Assembly (NCBI RefSeq): GCF_023923205.1
Contig: NZ_CP099490.1
Location: 2,170,001-2,234,000 of the forward strand
Direction of reading: 5' to 3'
DNA: 64,000 bases
From: Ornithinimicrobium cryptoxanthini
Lineage (GTDB): Bacteria; Actinomycetota; Actinomycetes; Actinomycetales; Dermatophilaceae
Shown: in pieces, positions 18,881 through 28,361 of the stretch
How the letters are laid out: every line of letters begins with the position of its first letter
Numbering within the stretch: the stretch's first letter is position 1
Notes under the pieces: generated by a model
Told to the model about the DNA's origin: nothing
Databases searched by the model: none
What the model saw: the letters and a program-made list of their open reading frames with translations, nothing else
Translations under genes and position numbers: made by a program

Positions 18881-19825
18881 TCAGTTGGCAGCCTGCAGGT
18901 TGGTCTCGGTCTCCTCCAGAACCTCCTGGAGCCGATCGGCGTCGTAGCCCTCGACGATCAGGGCGGTCCCACCCGAAGAGTCGACGACGGACTCCAGCAC
19001 CTCCGGGTTGTGATAGATCTCGACGATCTTGCGGAAGGTCTCGTTCTGCACATCACCGGGACGAGCCGCGAAGATGTTGATGTAGGGCTGCGCGCCCGCG
19101 GACTCCGGGTCGTCCGCGTAGAGGTAGCTCGCCAGGTCGAACCCAGCGTCAGTGGCGAAGTTGTTGTTGACGATCACCGCGGCCACGTCGGCGTCCTTGA
19201 TCAGTCCGGCCGTCTGGCTAGCCTCGACGGGGCGAACGACCACGGTGGAAGCCTCCTCATCCACGTCGTCCGGGGTGGGCGAGGCCGGGTCGCCGGTGAA
19301 GGTGATGAGTCCGGCGCCCTCCAGGACGAACAGGGCGCGGGCCTGGTTGGTCGCGTCGTTCGGGATGGCGACCTGGTCGCCCTTGACGAACTCCTCGAGG
19401 GAGTCGTACTTCTCGGAGTACAGCGGCAGCGGGACGATCATCGTGGAACCGATGGGGCGCAGGTCGTCACCGGTGTTGAGGTTGTGGTCTGCGAGGTAGA
19501 GCAGGTGCTGGAAGGAGTTCAGGTCGATCTCCTCCTCCGCCAGGGCCGGGTTGGGCAGGGTGTACTCGCTGAAGTTGACGATCTCGACCTCGATGCCCTC
19601 CTCCGCGGCCTTCTCCTTGAGAATCTGCCAGTGTGGCTGCGAGGCCTCCGTGGTGCCGATCCGGATCACGTCGGCGTCTTCGCCCCCTCGCGTGAGCGCC
19701 CAGCCGCCGACGGCAAGGGCCGCGACGAGGACGGCGGCCCCAGCGATCAGCGGCGTCCTACTGCGCTTCGGCTTCTCGGGCAGGACGGGGGCCGCGCCGG
19801 TCGTGGTGTCGATGGGCTCAGACAT
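18881..19825 (-). CDS. metQ: MetQ/NlpA-family substrate-binding protein with N-terminal membrane anchor
   Basis: A 314-residue NlpA-family protein: IRIGTTEASQPHW, EEEIDLNSFQHLLYL and AIPNDATNQARAL are typical of methionine-binding proteins. Unlike most Gram-positive homologues there is no lipobox and no cysteine at all; instead residues 1-25 are polar/basic and residues 26-46 form a hydrophobic helix (LIAGAAVLVAALAVGG), so the protein is probably tethered by an uncleaved helix. A Shine-Dalgarno GAAAGG precedes the ATG. It is the first gene of metQ-metN-metI, with a promoter and an 18-bp inverted repeat upstream. Confidence 0.92.
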   Translation of the reverse strand: MSEPIDTTTGAAPVLPEKPKRSRTPLIAGAAVLVAALAVGGWALTRGGEDADVIRIGTTEASQPHWQILKEKAAEEGIEVEIVNFSEYTLPNPALAEEEIDLNSFQHLLYLADHNLNTGDDLRPIGSTMIVPLPLYSEKYDSLEEFVKGDQVAIPNDATNQARALFVLEGAGLITFTGDPASPTPDDVDEEASTVVVRPVEASQTAGLIKDADVAAVIVNNNFATDAGFDLASYLYADDPESAGAQPYINIFAARPGDVQNETFRKIVEIYHNPEVLESVVDSSGGTALIVEGYDADRLQEVLEETETNLQAAN

Positions 19826-20054
19826 GATGGTGCCTTTCAGGGATGGTCAGCGCACCTGGGCGGCATGACCGATGGGACTGGCGGGATGCAGGTGGAACGG
19901 ACGCAGCCAGGCTCCGGCTGGAGTGCGCGCACTCAGGTTCAGCGGCGCGTGCGTCGGGGACCGGCGGCGACGTTGCCGCGAGGTCTAGGGGTGGTGTGGA
20001 GGCCGAGTACCAGCGGCTGCTAGGGCTGCGGTCAGCGGCCGACTCAGTGGTTCC

Positions 20055-20092
20055 ATTAGAAGGTCTCTGAGAGCCAGTTGTCAAAACAACTG
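20055..20092 (-). promoter_or_regulatory. Candidate metQNI promoter with overlapping operator
   Basis: On the minus strand TTGACA (20079-20084) and TCTAAT (20055-20060) are separated by 18 bp, a good sigma-70-type promoter for metQ. An inverted repeat with perfect 7-bp arms, CAGTTGT-4 nt-ACAACTG (20075-20092), covers the -35. This is a plausible repressor site for sulfur/methionine control. The rest of the 317-bp gap 19826-20142 shows no SAM riboswitch signature that I can recognise. Confidence 0.6.
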
Positions 20093-20125
20093 TCACGCAG
20101 AACCCTCGTCGAACTACCCCTAGAC

Positions 20126-20141
20126 AGCGACTACAGTCGCA
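20126..20141 (-). terminator. Short hairpin after the FAD oxidoreductase gene
   Basis: GCGACT-AC-AGTCGC (20127-20140) is a perfect 6-bp inverted repeat directly downstream of the oxidoreductase stop on minus. No U-tract follows, so termination is uncertain. Confidence 0.3.
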
Positions 20142-20142
20142 G

Positions 20143-21633
20143 TTACTTCGGTGAGACACTCCCCAGTGATGGCATCTTTGAGATTCCGAACTCCTTGCGC
20201 AAGACCCGGCGGGCCGCGTGGAGTCCGACCATTCCGTGCACTCCCGGCCCGGGTGGCGCTGATTGTGAGCAGAGATACACCCCCGGGGCCACGGCATACG
20301 GATCGATCCTGGGCCCTGGACGGGCGACCATCCGCCACATCGAGACCATTCCCCCCGCAATGTCGCCGCCGGGATAGGCGGCGTTGTGCTCAGCCATCCG
20401 CGAGGCCGGGGTCACGACGCAGTCGACCACCAGATCGCGGAAGCCTGGGGCGAACCGCTCCAGTTGCCGGTCCGCCGCTGCCCGCACATCGCGCGTCGAC
20501 CCCGTGGGGACGTGCGCATAGGCCCAGATGGGCCGCAGACCGCTGCGACCGAGGCGGGTGTCATCGTGCTGGGCTGGGTCACTCACCAGAAGCATCGGCC
20601 GGTCCGCATGCCGACCTGCCGCGACCTGAGCCTCCGCCGTGCGCATCTCCTCGAGCGTGCCGCCCACATGCACTGTCCCGGCGCGCTGCACCAGCGGTTC
20701 GCGCCACGGCACCGGACCGCTGAGGACATAGTCGAGTTTGCACACACCACCACCCAGGGGCAGGTCGCGCAGCCGCGAGCGATAAGGCTCGGCGAGCAGC
20801 TCAGCAGCGACCCGGGCGTGTGTGTTGAGCAGGTGCACCCGTGCCGGAGGCAGGTCGCTCGGGGTCCGCACGGGGTGGTCGACCACCAGTTGCCCACCGT
20901 GCGCCAGCAGGTCCTCCACCAGCACGCTGCTGATCACTCCAATGCCGCCGCGAGCGAGTGGCCATCCTGCAGGGCTGTGCGCCAGTGCCCCCAGATAGCT
21001 CGCCGTGCCCGCTGCGGCCAGGGAGGGCAGCGCCGAGATGGTGTGGGCGGACACCCCGCCGATCAGGCTTCGGGCCTCCTCGGTGTGCCAGTAGCCGTCA
21101 CCCCAGGCGCCTCCCATCAGCGCCGTGCTCGTGGCGAGGGCCAGCCCCGCCCGGGCCAACCGCAGGGGATCTCCGTGTGGTGGTGTTCGCTTGTCCGACA
21201 AGGCAATCGTCGCCACTTCACGAGAGTATGCCGCGAGTGGCCCCAGCAGGCGGCTCCACCGCCGGCCGTCGGTTCCGAGCCGCTCCACGGTGCGGTCCAG
21301 GTCGTGGAAGGCGATCCCGGCCCGACCGCCGTCCAGCGGCTGGGCGTAGGAGACCTCGGGGGTGATCAGCTCGATCCCGCGGGCGGCCAGGTCGAACTCT
21401 TCGAAGAACGGTGAGGTCGGCGCCGCAGCGGGAACGGCCGCGCACACATCACGCAGCAGTCCCTCGGCATCGGTGACCGTGTCACTGACCAGCGGGAGCG
21501 TGCGCATGCCCCCGCCGGGCGTGTGCTGCCCCTCGAGAACGGTGACCGACAGACCCGCCCGCGCGAGGATCACTGCGGCAGCCAGACCATTGGGTCCGGA
21601 GCCGAGGATTACTACGTCTGCGCGTGCCGTCAC
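20143..21633 (-). CDS. FAD-dependent oxidoreductase (phytoene desaturase/amine oxidase-like, COG1233)
   Basis: A 496-residue flavoprotein. VVILGSGPNGLAAAVILARAG is the N-terminal dinucleotide-binding fold and VTVLEGQHTPGGGMRT completes the FAD motif; the C-terminal PGVYLCSQSAPPGPGVHGM region is the second FAD block of the CrtI/COG1233 group. There are no carotenoid genes around, so a pigment role is not supported and the substrate is unknown. I choose the GTG at 21633 because TAGTGT (21641-21646) lies 7 nt upstream, a leaderless arrangement, and the protein then opens directly at the FAD motif; a GTG six codons upstream is the alternative. Confidence 0.8.
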   Translation of the reverse strand: MTARADVVILGSGPNGLAAAVILARAGLSVTVLEGQHTPGGGMRTLPLVSDTVTDAEGLLRDVCAAVPAAAPTSPFFEEFDLAARGIELITPEVSYAQPLDGGRAGIAFHDLDRTVERLGTDGRRWSRLLGPLAAYSREVATIALSDKRTPPHGDPLRLARAGLALATSTALMGGAWGDGYWHTEEARSLIGGVSAHTISALPSLAAAGTASYLGALAHSPAGWPLARGGIGVISSVLVEDLLAHGGQLVVDHPVRTPSDLPPARVHLLNTHARVAAELLAEPYRSRLRDLPLGGGVCKLDYVLSGPVPWREPLVQRAGTVHVGGTLEEMRTAEAQVAAGRHADRPMLLVSDPAQHDDTRLGRSGLRPIWAYAHVPTGSTRDVRAAADRQLERFAPGFRDLVVDCVVTPASRMAEHNAAYPGGDIAGGMVSMWRMVARPGPRIDPYAVAPGVYLCSQSAPPGPGVHGMVGLHAARRVLRKEFGISKMPSLGSVSPK

Positions 21634-21680
21634 TCTCAAGACACTACTCACCCACCCCGCGGTTGGGCACGACGCAGGAC

Positions 21681-21715
21681 GCCCCTGTCACCGAGGTGTT
21701 CTCGGTGACAGGGGC
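21681..21715 (-). terminator. Strong hairpin downstream of aspS
   Basis: A perfect 15-bp stem (GCCCCTGTCACCGAG and its complement) with a 5-nt loop GTGTT lies 38 bp after the aspS stop. It has no T-run, as is common in actinobacterial terminators. Confidence 0.75.
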
Positions 21716-21752
21716 GGTGCGGACGTGTCAGCCTGTGCCGGGGTTGACCGCG

Positions 21753-23591
21753 TCAACTCTGCTTCGGGTTGACCTGCTCAGCGCCCAGCGGTGCCGGTGT
21801 CCTGGACTCCGTGGTGGACTCCGGCTTGGCATCCACGCCAGCCTCCTTGCGCTGCTGCGCCGTGATCGGCGCGGGCGCCTCCGTCAGCGGGTCGAAGCCG
21901 CCACCGGACTTGGGGAAGGCGATGACGTCGCGGATCGACTCGGTGCCGGCGAGCAGGGCCACGATGCGGTCCCAGCCGAAGGCGACCCCACCGTGCGGCG
22001 GGGCACCGAACTTGAACGCCTCGAGCAGGAAGCCGAACTTGTCGTCGGCCTCCTCCGGCGAGAGCCCCATGATGCCGAAGACCCGCTCCTGGATGTCGCG
22101 GCGGTGGATTCGGATCGAGCCACCACCGATCTCGTGGCCGTTGCAGACCAGGTCATAGGCATAGGCCAGCGCCGAGCCAGGGTCGGACTCGAGGCTGTCC
22201 AGGAACTGCTCCTGCGGCGAGGTGAAGGCGTGGTGCACCGCCGTCCACGCGCCGCCGCCCACGGCGACGTCACCCGAGGCGACGGCGTCACTGGCCGGCT
22301 CGAACAGCGGGGCGTCGACCACCCACAGGAACGACCAGGCGGACTCATCGATCAGCTCCGCACGCCGACCGATCTCCAGACGGGCCGCGCCGAGCAGCGC
22401 CCGGGAGGCCTTGGTCGCCCCGGCGGCGAAGAAGACGCAGTCGCCGGGCTGGGCACCGACGTGTGCCGCCAGTCCGTCGCGCTCTGCGTCGGAGAGGTTC
22501 TTGGCCACCGGACCACCGAGCGTCCCGTCCTCGGCCACGGTGACATAGGCCAGACCCTTGGCCCCGCGCTGCTTGGCCCACTCCTGCCAGGCGTCGAACT
22601 GGCGCCGGGGCTGAGCCGCACCGCCGGGCATGACGACCGCGCCGACATACTCCGCCTGGAAGACCCGGAAGGGGGTGTCGGCGAAGAAGTCGGTGCACTC
22701 GACGAGCTCCAGCTCAAAGCGCAGGTCAGGCTTGTCCGTGCCATAACGTGCCATCGCGTCGGCATAGGTCATCCGGGGGAACGGCGTGACCAGCTCGATG
22801 CCCTTGACGGCCCAGACCGCCTTGGCGATCACCTCGCCGAGCTCGATCACGTCGTCCTGCTCAACGAAGCTCATCTCGATGTCGAGCTGGGTGAACTCCG
22901 GCTGCCGGTCGGCGCGGAAGTCCTCGTCCCGATAGCAGCGGGCGATCTGGTAGTAGCGCTCCATCCCGGCCACCATCAACAGCTGTTTGAACAGCTGCGG
23001 GCTCTGGGGCAGGGCATACCAGCTGCCCGGCTGCAGGCGGGCGGGCACCAGGAAGTCGCGGGCGCCTTCTGGCGTGGACCTGGTCAGCGTCGGGGTCTCG
23101 ATCTCGACGAAGTCACGCTCCGCCAGCACGTTGCGCGCGGCGGCGTTGACCTTGCTGCGCAGGCGCAGGTTCTGCCCGGCCGCGTTGGCACCCGGACGAC
23201 GCAGGTCGAGATAGCGGTGACGCAGGCGTGCCTCCTCACCGACGGTCACCCGCTCGTCGATCTGGAACGGCAGTGCCTCGGCGGCGGACAGCACCTCGAT
23301 CTCGGTTGCGACGACGTCGACGGAGCCGGTGGGCAGGTCGGGGTTGACGTCCTTGTCCTCGCGGGCGGTCACGTCCCCGACGACGCGCACGCAGTATTCG
23401 CTGCGCAGGTCGTGGGCGGTGCCGGTCAGCACCTCGTCGCGGGCGACGACCTGGACGATGCCGCTGGCGTCGCGCAGGTCGATGAAGGCAACGCCGCCGT
23501 GGTCCCTGCGGCGGGCCACCCAGCCGGTGAGGGTGATGGTGGTGCCGACGTGCTCGGATCGAAGCGTGCCGGCCTCGTGGGTGCGAAGCAT
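21753..23591 (-). CDS. aspS: Aspartyl-tRNA synthetase
   Basis: A 612-residue class IIb synthetase of the bacterial type, with N-terminal OB anticodon-binding domain ([19 protein letters not shown]), the catalytic core split by a GAD insertion, and motif 3 near the C-terminus ([10 protein letters not shown]). A C-terminal tail of about 30 polar residues ([14 protein letters not shown]) is an extension. The ATG at 23591 follows GAGGAGA. Whether it is discriminating for Asp or also charges tRNA-Asn cannot be decided here. It is controlled by the T-box leader directly upstream, and the strong hairpin at 21681-21715 ends the transcript, so it is monocistronic. Confidence 0.97.
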   Translation of the reverse strand: MLRTHEAGTLRSEHVGTTITLTGWVARRRDHGGVAFIDLRDASGIVQVVARDEVLTGTAHDLRSEYCVRVVGDVTAREDKDVNPDLPTGSVDVVATEIEVLSAAEALPFQIDERVTVGEEARLRHRYLDLRRPGANAAGQNLRLRSKVNAAARNVLAERDFVEIETPTLTRSTPEGARDFLVPARLQPGSWYALPQSPQLFKQLLMVAGMERYYQIARCYRDEDFRADRQPEFTQLDIEMSFVEQDDVIELGEVIAKAVWAVKGIELVTPFPRMTYADAMARYGTDKPDLRFELELVECTDFFADTPFRVFQAEYVGAVVMPGGAAQPRRQFDAWQEWAKQRGAKGLAYVTVAEDGTLGGPVAKNLSDAERDGLAAHVGAQPGDCVFFAAGATKASRALLGAARLEIGRRAELIDESAWSFLWVVDAPLFEPASDAVASGDVAVGGGAWTAVHHAFTSPQEQFLDSLESDPGSALAYAYDLVCNGHEIGGGSIRIHRRDIQERVFGIMGLSPEEADDKFGFLLEAFKFGAPPHGGVAFGWDRIVALLAGTESIRDVIAFPKSGGGFDPLTEAPAPITAQQRKEAGVDAKPESTTESRTPAPLGAEQVNPKQS

Positions 23592-23658
23592 GAGGTCTCC
23601 TCTCGGGTCGCAAGCGCTGGAGAGTCGCCCCCAGCACTGACGATTGGGCAAGCCCGGG

Positions 23659-23811
23659 AGGTGCGGGCGGGGGCCAGATCGCGGTGCCACCACACCTTTG
23701 CCGAGGGGACCTCGGCCTCTCGTCGTCGACCGGGCTCGAGCCAGGTCCGCCGGACGCGCGGTGCGCGGGTGAGTCGGCCTGGGCCGCCTCGGGTGGATCG
23801 TCACTCCACCC
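23659..23811 (-). promoter_or_regulatory. T-box riboswitch upstream of aspS (tRNA-Asp specific)
   Basis: Read on minus. A 7-bp hairpin GGGTGGA/TCCACCC (23791-23811) has the 7-nt loop GTGACGA, presenting the Asp codon GAC: an ultra-short stem I. A 6-bp hairpin GCCGAG-GTCCC-CTCGGC (23700-23716) is the stem III equivalent. The antisequestrator then follows: helix A1 AGGTGTGG (23697-23690) with CCGCACCT (23666-23659), the 7-nt bulge TGGCACC (23689-23683), helix A2 GCG (23682-23680) with CGC (23669-23667). The variable base of TGGN is C, complementary to G73, the discriminator of tRNA-Asp. There is no U-tract before the ATG, so control is probably of translation: uncharged tRNA-Asp would free the GAGGAGA ribosome site. 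Confidence 0.88.
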
Positions 23812-23825
23812 CGGGCACGGCGCCC

Positions 23826-23831
23826 ATTCTA
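23826..23831 (-). promoter_or_regulatory. -10 element of the aspS T-box transcript
   Basis: TAGAAT on minus lies 14 bp upstream of the stem I hairpin, placing the transcription start just before the riboswitch. The -35 is weak. Confidence 0.55.
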
Positions 23832-23978
23832 CGACCCCGTGGGCGGCCTCGGCACCACGTTTGTCGCGCGGGCCGTCGGCTCCGGCGACGGCAGCCTGAC
23901 CTGCAACCTTCTGCCGCGTCGCCGCGTGTGGAGAGATAGAAGCACACCACCGGACGACAATGAGGGCAGGAGGGACCG

Positions 23979-24479
23979 ATGAGCCGGAATCAGGCGGAGC
24001 ACGACTTCGAGGAGTTCTATGCCGCGGCGGCACCGAGAGTGGTCCATCTCGTCTATGCCACCACCGGTGACATGACGATCGCCCAGGACAGCACGCAGGA
24101 GGCGTTTGCCAGGGCCTGGCAACGCTGGACGACCATCCGCGAGTATGACGAACCGCTGGCCTGGGTGCGCACCGTCGCCAGGCGCCTGGCCATCTCGACC
24201 TGGCGCAAGCAGGGTGCGCAGGACCGGGCCTATGTGCGACACGGCGCGACGGCCACCAGCGAGGGTCCCGGCGTCGACCGGGTCGCTGTCCGCGCAGCGC
24301 TCCAGACACTGAGTGACCCGATCCGTGAGTCGGTCACCCTGCACTACATCGCCGACCTGTCGATCGAGCAGATCGCCCGGGAGACCGGGGCAGCCGTCGG
24401 CACCGTGAAGTCCCACCTGCACCGCGGTCGGCGCCAGCTCGCCGACGCGCTCGAGATCAAGGAGAACGACCATGCGTGA
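23979..24479 (+). CDS. ECF-type RNA polymerase sigma factor
   Basis: A 166-residue sigma-70 family protein of the ECF/SigE-like size. Region 2 is at the N-terminus (DFEEFYAAAAPRVVHLVY, then DSTQEAFARAWQRW), and region 4 is a C-terminal helix-turn-helix (SIEQIARETGAAVGTVKSH, about 131-149). The ATG follows AGGAGGG. It overlaps the next gene by 8 nt, the usual arrangement for a sigma factor and its membrane anti-sigma partner. Confidence 0.92.
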   Translation: MSRNQAEHDFEEFYAAAAPRVVHLVYATTGDMTIAQDSTQEAFARAWQRWTTIREYDEPLAWVRTVARRLAISTWRKQGAQDRAYVRHGATATSEGPGVDRVAVRAALQTLSDPIRESVTLHYIADLSIEQIARETGAAVGTVKSHLHRGRRQLADALEIKENDHA

Positions 24480-25386
24480 GGAGCAGGAGTTCCAGGACTG
24501 GACCCAGGACGCAGACGACGAGCTGCGCCGCGCCCTCGGCAGCCTCCGGCACGACGTGGACGCCGCCGGCATCCCCGACGTGCGGTTCGTGATGCGCAGA
24601 GCCGGTCGACAGCGGCACCGCGCCCTGGCCGGTGTCGCCGCCGGTGCCGCTGCGGTCCTCGGGTTGTCGTGGTTGGGCTACCAGGCGATCGACAACGCCC
24701 CGAGCACAGCGCCAGCAGGTCAGACCGAGCGGGACCAGGGTGAGACGACAGCAGACGAGACGACCCCCGACGAGGCGATCCAGGATCCCGGCGATGACGA
24801 GGGCACCGACGCGGCGCCCGTCGACAGGGTGGACCTCTTCACGTCCGAGGCGTCCATCCCTGAGCTGTCGCTGTTCGTGCCTCCCGGCCTCTGGTCATCG
24901 CAGACCTTCACGGACGGCGCGGCCACCGGATCCGCCATGGGTGACCCCGAGGGCACCACGCTCTTCGACTGCGACCCCGACGACGTGATGTGGGGCAGCG
25001 CCGACGAGGGCACCTTCGGCATCATGACCATCTGGGCAGAGGGCCGGGCCTTGGGAAAGCAACGCGTCCGGGTGCTCGACTCCACCGACGCCACCACCGG
25101 CTACGTCAACGATATGAACGCCGCGTTGAGCGAGTGCGAGGCCCCGGCCGAAGCGACCAATATCGTCCTGGACGTGCAGCCGCTCGAGCTGTCCGGGGCC
25201 TATCGCATTACGACCAACTTCGTCGACGGCACCGAGTCGATGACCGACTTCGTCTACGTCGTCCAGCACGAGGGCATGCCGGAGGCCGTCTCGACCATCC
25301 GGATCACCGACTGGTCGCGAGCGGCCACCGACGCTGAGGCGGCCACCGAGCTCGAGCGGCTCGCCGGGCTGGTGACCGACAACTAG
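24472..25386 (+). CDS. Membrane protein, probable anti-sigma partner of the ECF factor
   Basis: A 304-residue protein with a short cytoplasmic N-terminus (about 48 residues), one membrane helix (about 50-70, ALAGVAAGAAAVLGLSWLGY), an acidic Thr/Asp/Glu-rich linker (75-115) and an extracytoplasmic domain of about 190 residues with two cysteines (FDCDPDD and SECEAP). This topology and the overlap with the sigma gene suggest an anti-sigma factor. The cytoplasmic part has no recognisable zinc-binding HxxxCxxC motif, so if it is an anti-sigma factor it is not the ZAS type. The outer domain is not a family I recognise and may be the signal sensor. Confidence 0.7.
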   Translation: MREEQEFQDWTQDADDELRRALGSLRHDVDAAGIPDVRFVMRRAGRQRHRALAGVAAGAAAVLGLSWLGYQAIDNAPSTAPAGQTERDQGETTADETTPDEAIQDPGDDEGTDAAPVDRVDLFTSEASIPELSLFVPPGLWSSQTFTDGAATGSAMGDPEGTTLFDCDPDDVMWGSADEGTFGIMTIWAEGRALGKQRVRVLDSTDATTGYVNDMNAALSECEAPAEATNIVLDVQPLELSGAYRITTNFVDGTESMTDFVYVVQHEGMPEAVSTIRITDWSRAATDAEAATELERLAGLVTDN

Positions 25387-25414
25387 GGTCCTCTGCCGAC
25401 CAGCCGCATCGTCG

Positions 25415-25476
25415 GTGCGACCGGATCTGCGCCCGTGCGAGCACCTGGTGCTCGCACGGGTGCACTTTCGTCGCAC
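25415..25476. repeat. Long palindrome between convergent genes
   Basis: The inner stem is perfect: CCCGTGCGAGCAC-CTG-GTGCTCGCACGGG (25432-25460). The pairing extends outward through TGC/GCA and, after a mismatched stretch, GTGCGA/TCGCAC at the outer ends. It separates the sigma-partner gene from the convergent DUF1801 gene and can act as a bidirectional terminator, or be a member of a dispersed repeat family. Confidence 0.65.
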
Positions 25477-25505
25477 GGAACGGAGATGGACCAGCAAGTG
25501 CGGGC

Positions 25506-25931
25506 TCAGCCCGGCAGCGGGTCGTCGCCGCGGGCGGCCGCGATCGCGATGAGGCGACGCAGCACGTCCTCGTCGATCTGGTCCAGTCTCTTGACATAGA
25601 CGCAGCCCGCTCCCTCGGTGTAGGCACCGAGCTCGGGCAGCAGCGCGGCTCCCTCGGGCAGGTCCTTGAGGCCATAGAGCGTCAGCGCGGCCTTCCGTGG
25701 CGAGAACGCGACCCTGGGCCAGTCGCCCTGTCGGCGCGGATCGCTGGGCGAGACATAGCGATAGCTTCCGTAGCCCACCATCGACGGACCCCACAGGACC
25801 GGCTCCTCCCCCGTCACCTCCGCCATGATCTCGGCCAGGCGGTGCCCTTCAACGACCCGCCGGGCGGGCTGGGCGGCGTCGAGGAAAGCCCCGACGTCAG
25901 CGTCAGTGGGCCCGGTCTTCGGTGCACTCAT
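25506..25931 (-). CDS. DUF1801-domain protein
   Basis: A 141-residue protein with the YdhG/DUF1801 pattern: PVLWGPSMVGYGSYRY, WPRVAFSPRKAALTLYG, GCVYVKRLDQIDEDVLRRLI. The family is small, soluble and of uncertain function (an iron-chaperone/frataxin-like fold has been proposed). The ATG at 25931 is preceded by TACGCT (25938-25943) at 6 nt with no Shine-Dalgarno, so the mRNA is probably leaderless. It follows the Nudix gene on minus after 70 bp. Confidence 0.8.
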   Translation of the reverse strand: MSAPKTGPTDADVGAFLDAAQPARRVVEGHRLAEIMAEVTGEEPVLWGPSMVGYGSYRYVSPSDPRRQGDWPRVAFSPRKAALTLYGLKDLPEGAALLPELGAYTEGAGCVYVKRLDQIDEDVLRRLIAIAAARGDDPLPG

Positions 25932-26001
25932 CCAGCTAGCGTAGACCGCGCTCAGTGAGGTCGGGTGCGCAGTCGCGGACCTCGGGTGAAGCAGTGCGGG
26001 G

Positions 26002-26672
26002 CTACCGGTCGCGCAGTCGCGGGTGCGCCGGCCACGGCTCGTCCGCCCGGCGCAGCGAAGCCCACCCCTGGGCTCGTGACACCTGTGCACTGAGCAGCCC
26101 GATCGCGACGGTCGCGTTGCGGATCCGCCCGGCGAGCACCGACTCCACTGCCACGTCGAGGTCGACCCAGCCGGTCGGCATACCGAGCTCCTCACCCTCC
26201 CGCTCGAAGACCTCGTCGCCGGGCACGTCGGACAGGTCCCGGGCGAGGAAGACCCGCAGCGCCTCGCTGAGGCCTCCGGGTGAGGAGACATAGTCGGCCA
26301 AGAGGTCCCAGCGCCCCGCGCGCAGGTCAGCCTCCTCTGCCAGCTCGCGCGCCGCGGCGTGAACCGGAGGCTCCCCGTCGACATCCAGGAGGCCGGCCGG
26401 CAGCTCCCACTCGAACGCACCGACCGGGTGACGGTACTGCTGGATGAGGAGCACCTCGGCCGGTCCACGGTCCTCACGCAGGGCGAGCACGGCAACGGCA
26501 CCGGGGTGGTCGACATACTCCCGCGTGACGGTGCCGGCCTCCCCCAGGTCGACGGTGTCCCGTCGCACGTCCCAGACCCGGCCCTGGAGAGCGACCTCGC
26601 TGGTCGGGACGGGCCGTGGCTGCACCCGGTCGACCAGGTCGGCCACCCTCAGTCGCGGGGCGCCGAGCGTCA

Positions 26673-26673
<1 letters not shown>
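26002..26673 (-). CDS. Nudix hydrolase, ADP-ribose pyrophosphatase type
   Basis: A 223-residue enzyme of the ADPRase subgroup. The Nudix box is GLLDVDGEPPVHAAARELAEEADL region, residues about 94-117, with RELAEEAD carrying the metal-binding glutamates; LLIQQYRHPVGAFEWELPAG precedes it as usual in ADPRases. It hydrolyses ADP-ribose or similar nucleoside diphosphates. The start overlaps the pyrG stop as TGATG. The pyrG-Nudix pair is conserved in actinobacteria (Rv1699-Rv1700); the xerD that often follows is absent here. Confidence 0.92.

Positions 26674-28361
<1,688 letters not shown>

Noticed and set aside
19826..20142. SAM riboswitch before metQ
   Set aside because: No S-box (RF00162) core or SAM-IV-like segments were seen; only the promoter/inverted repeat is supported.
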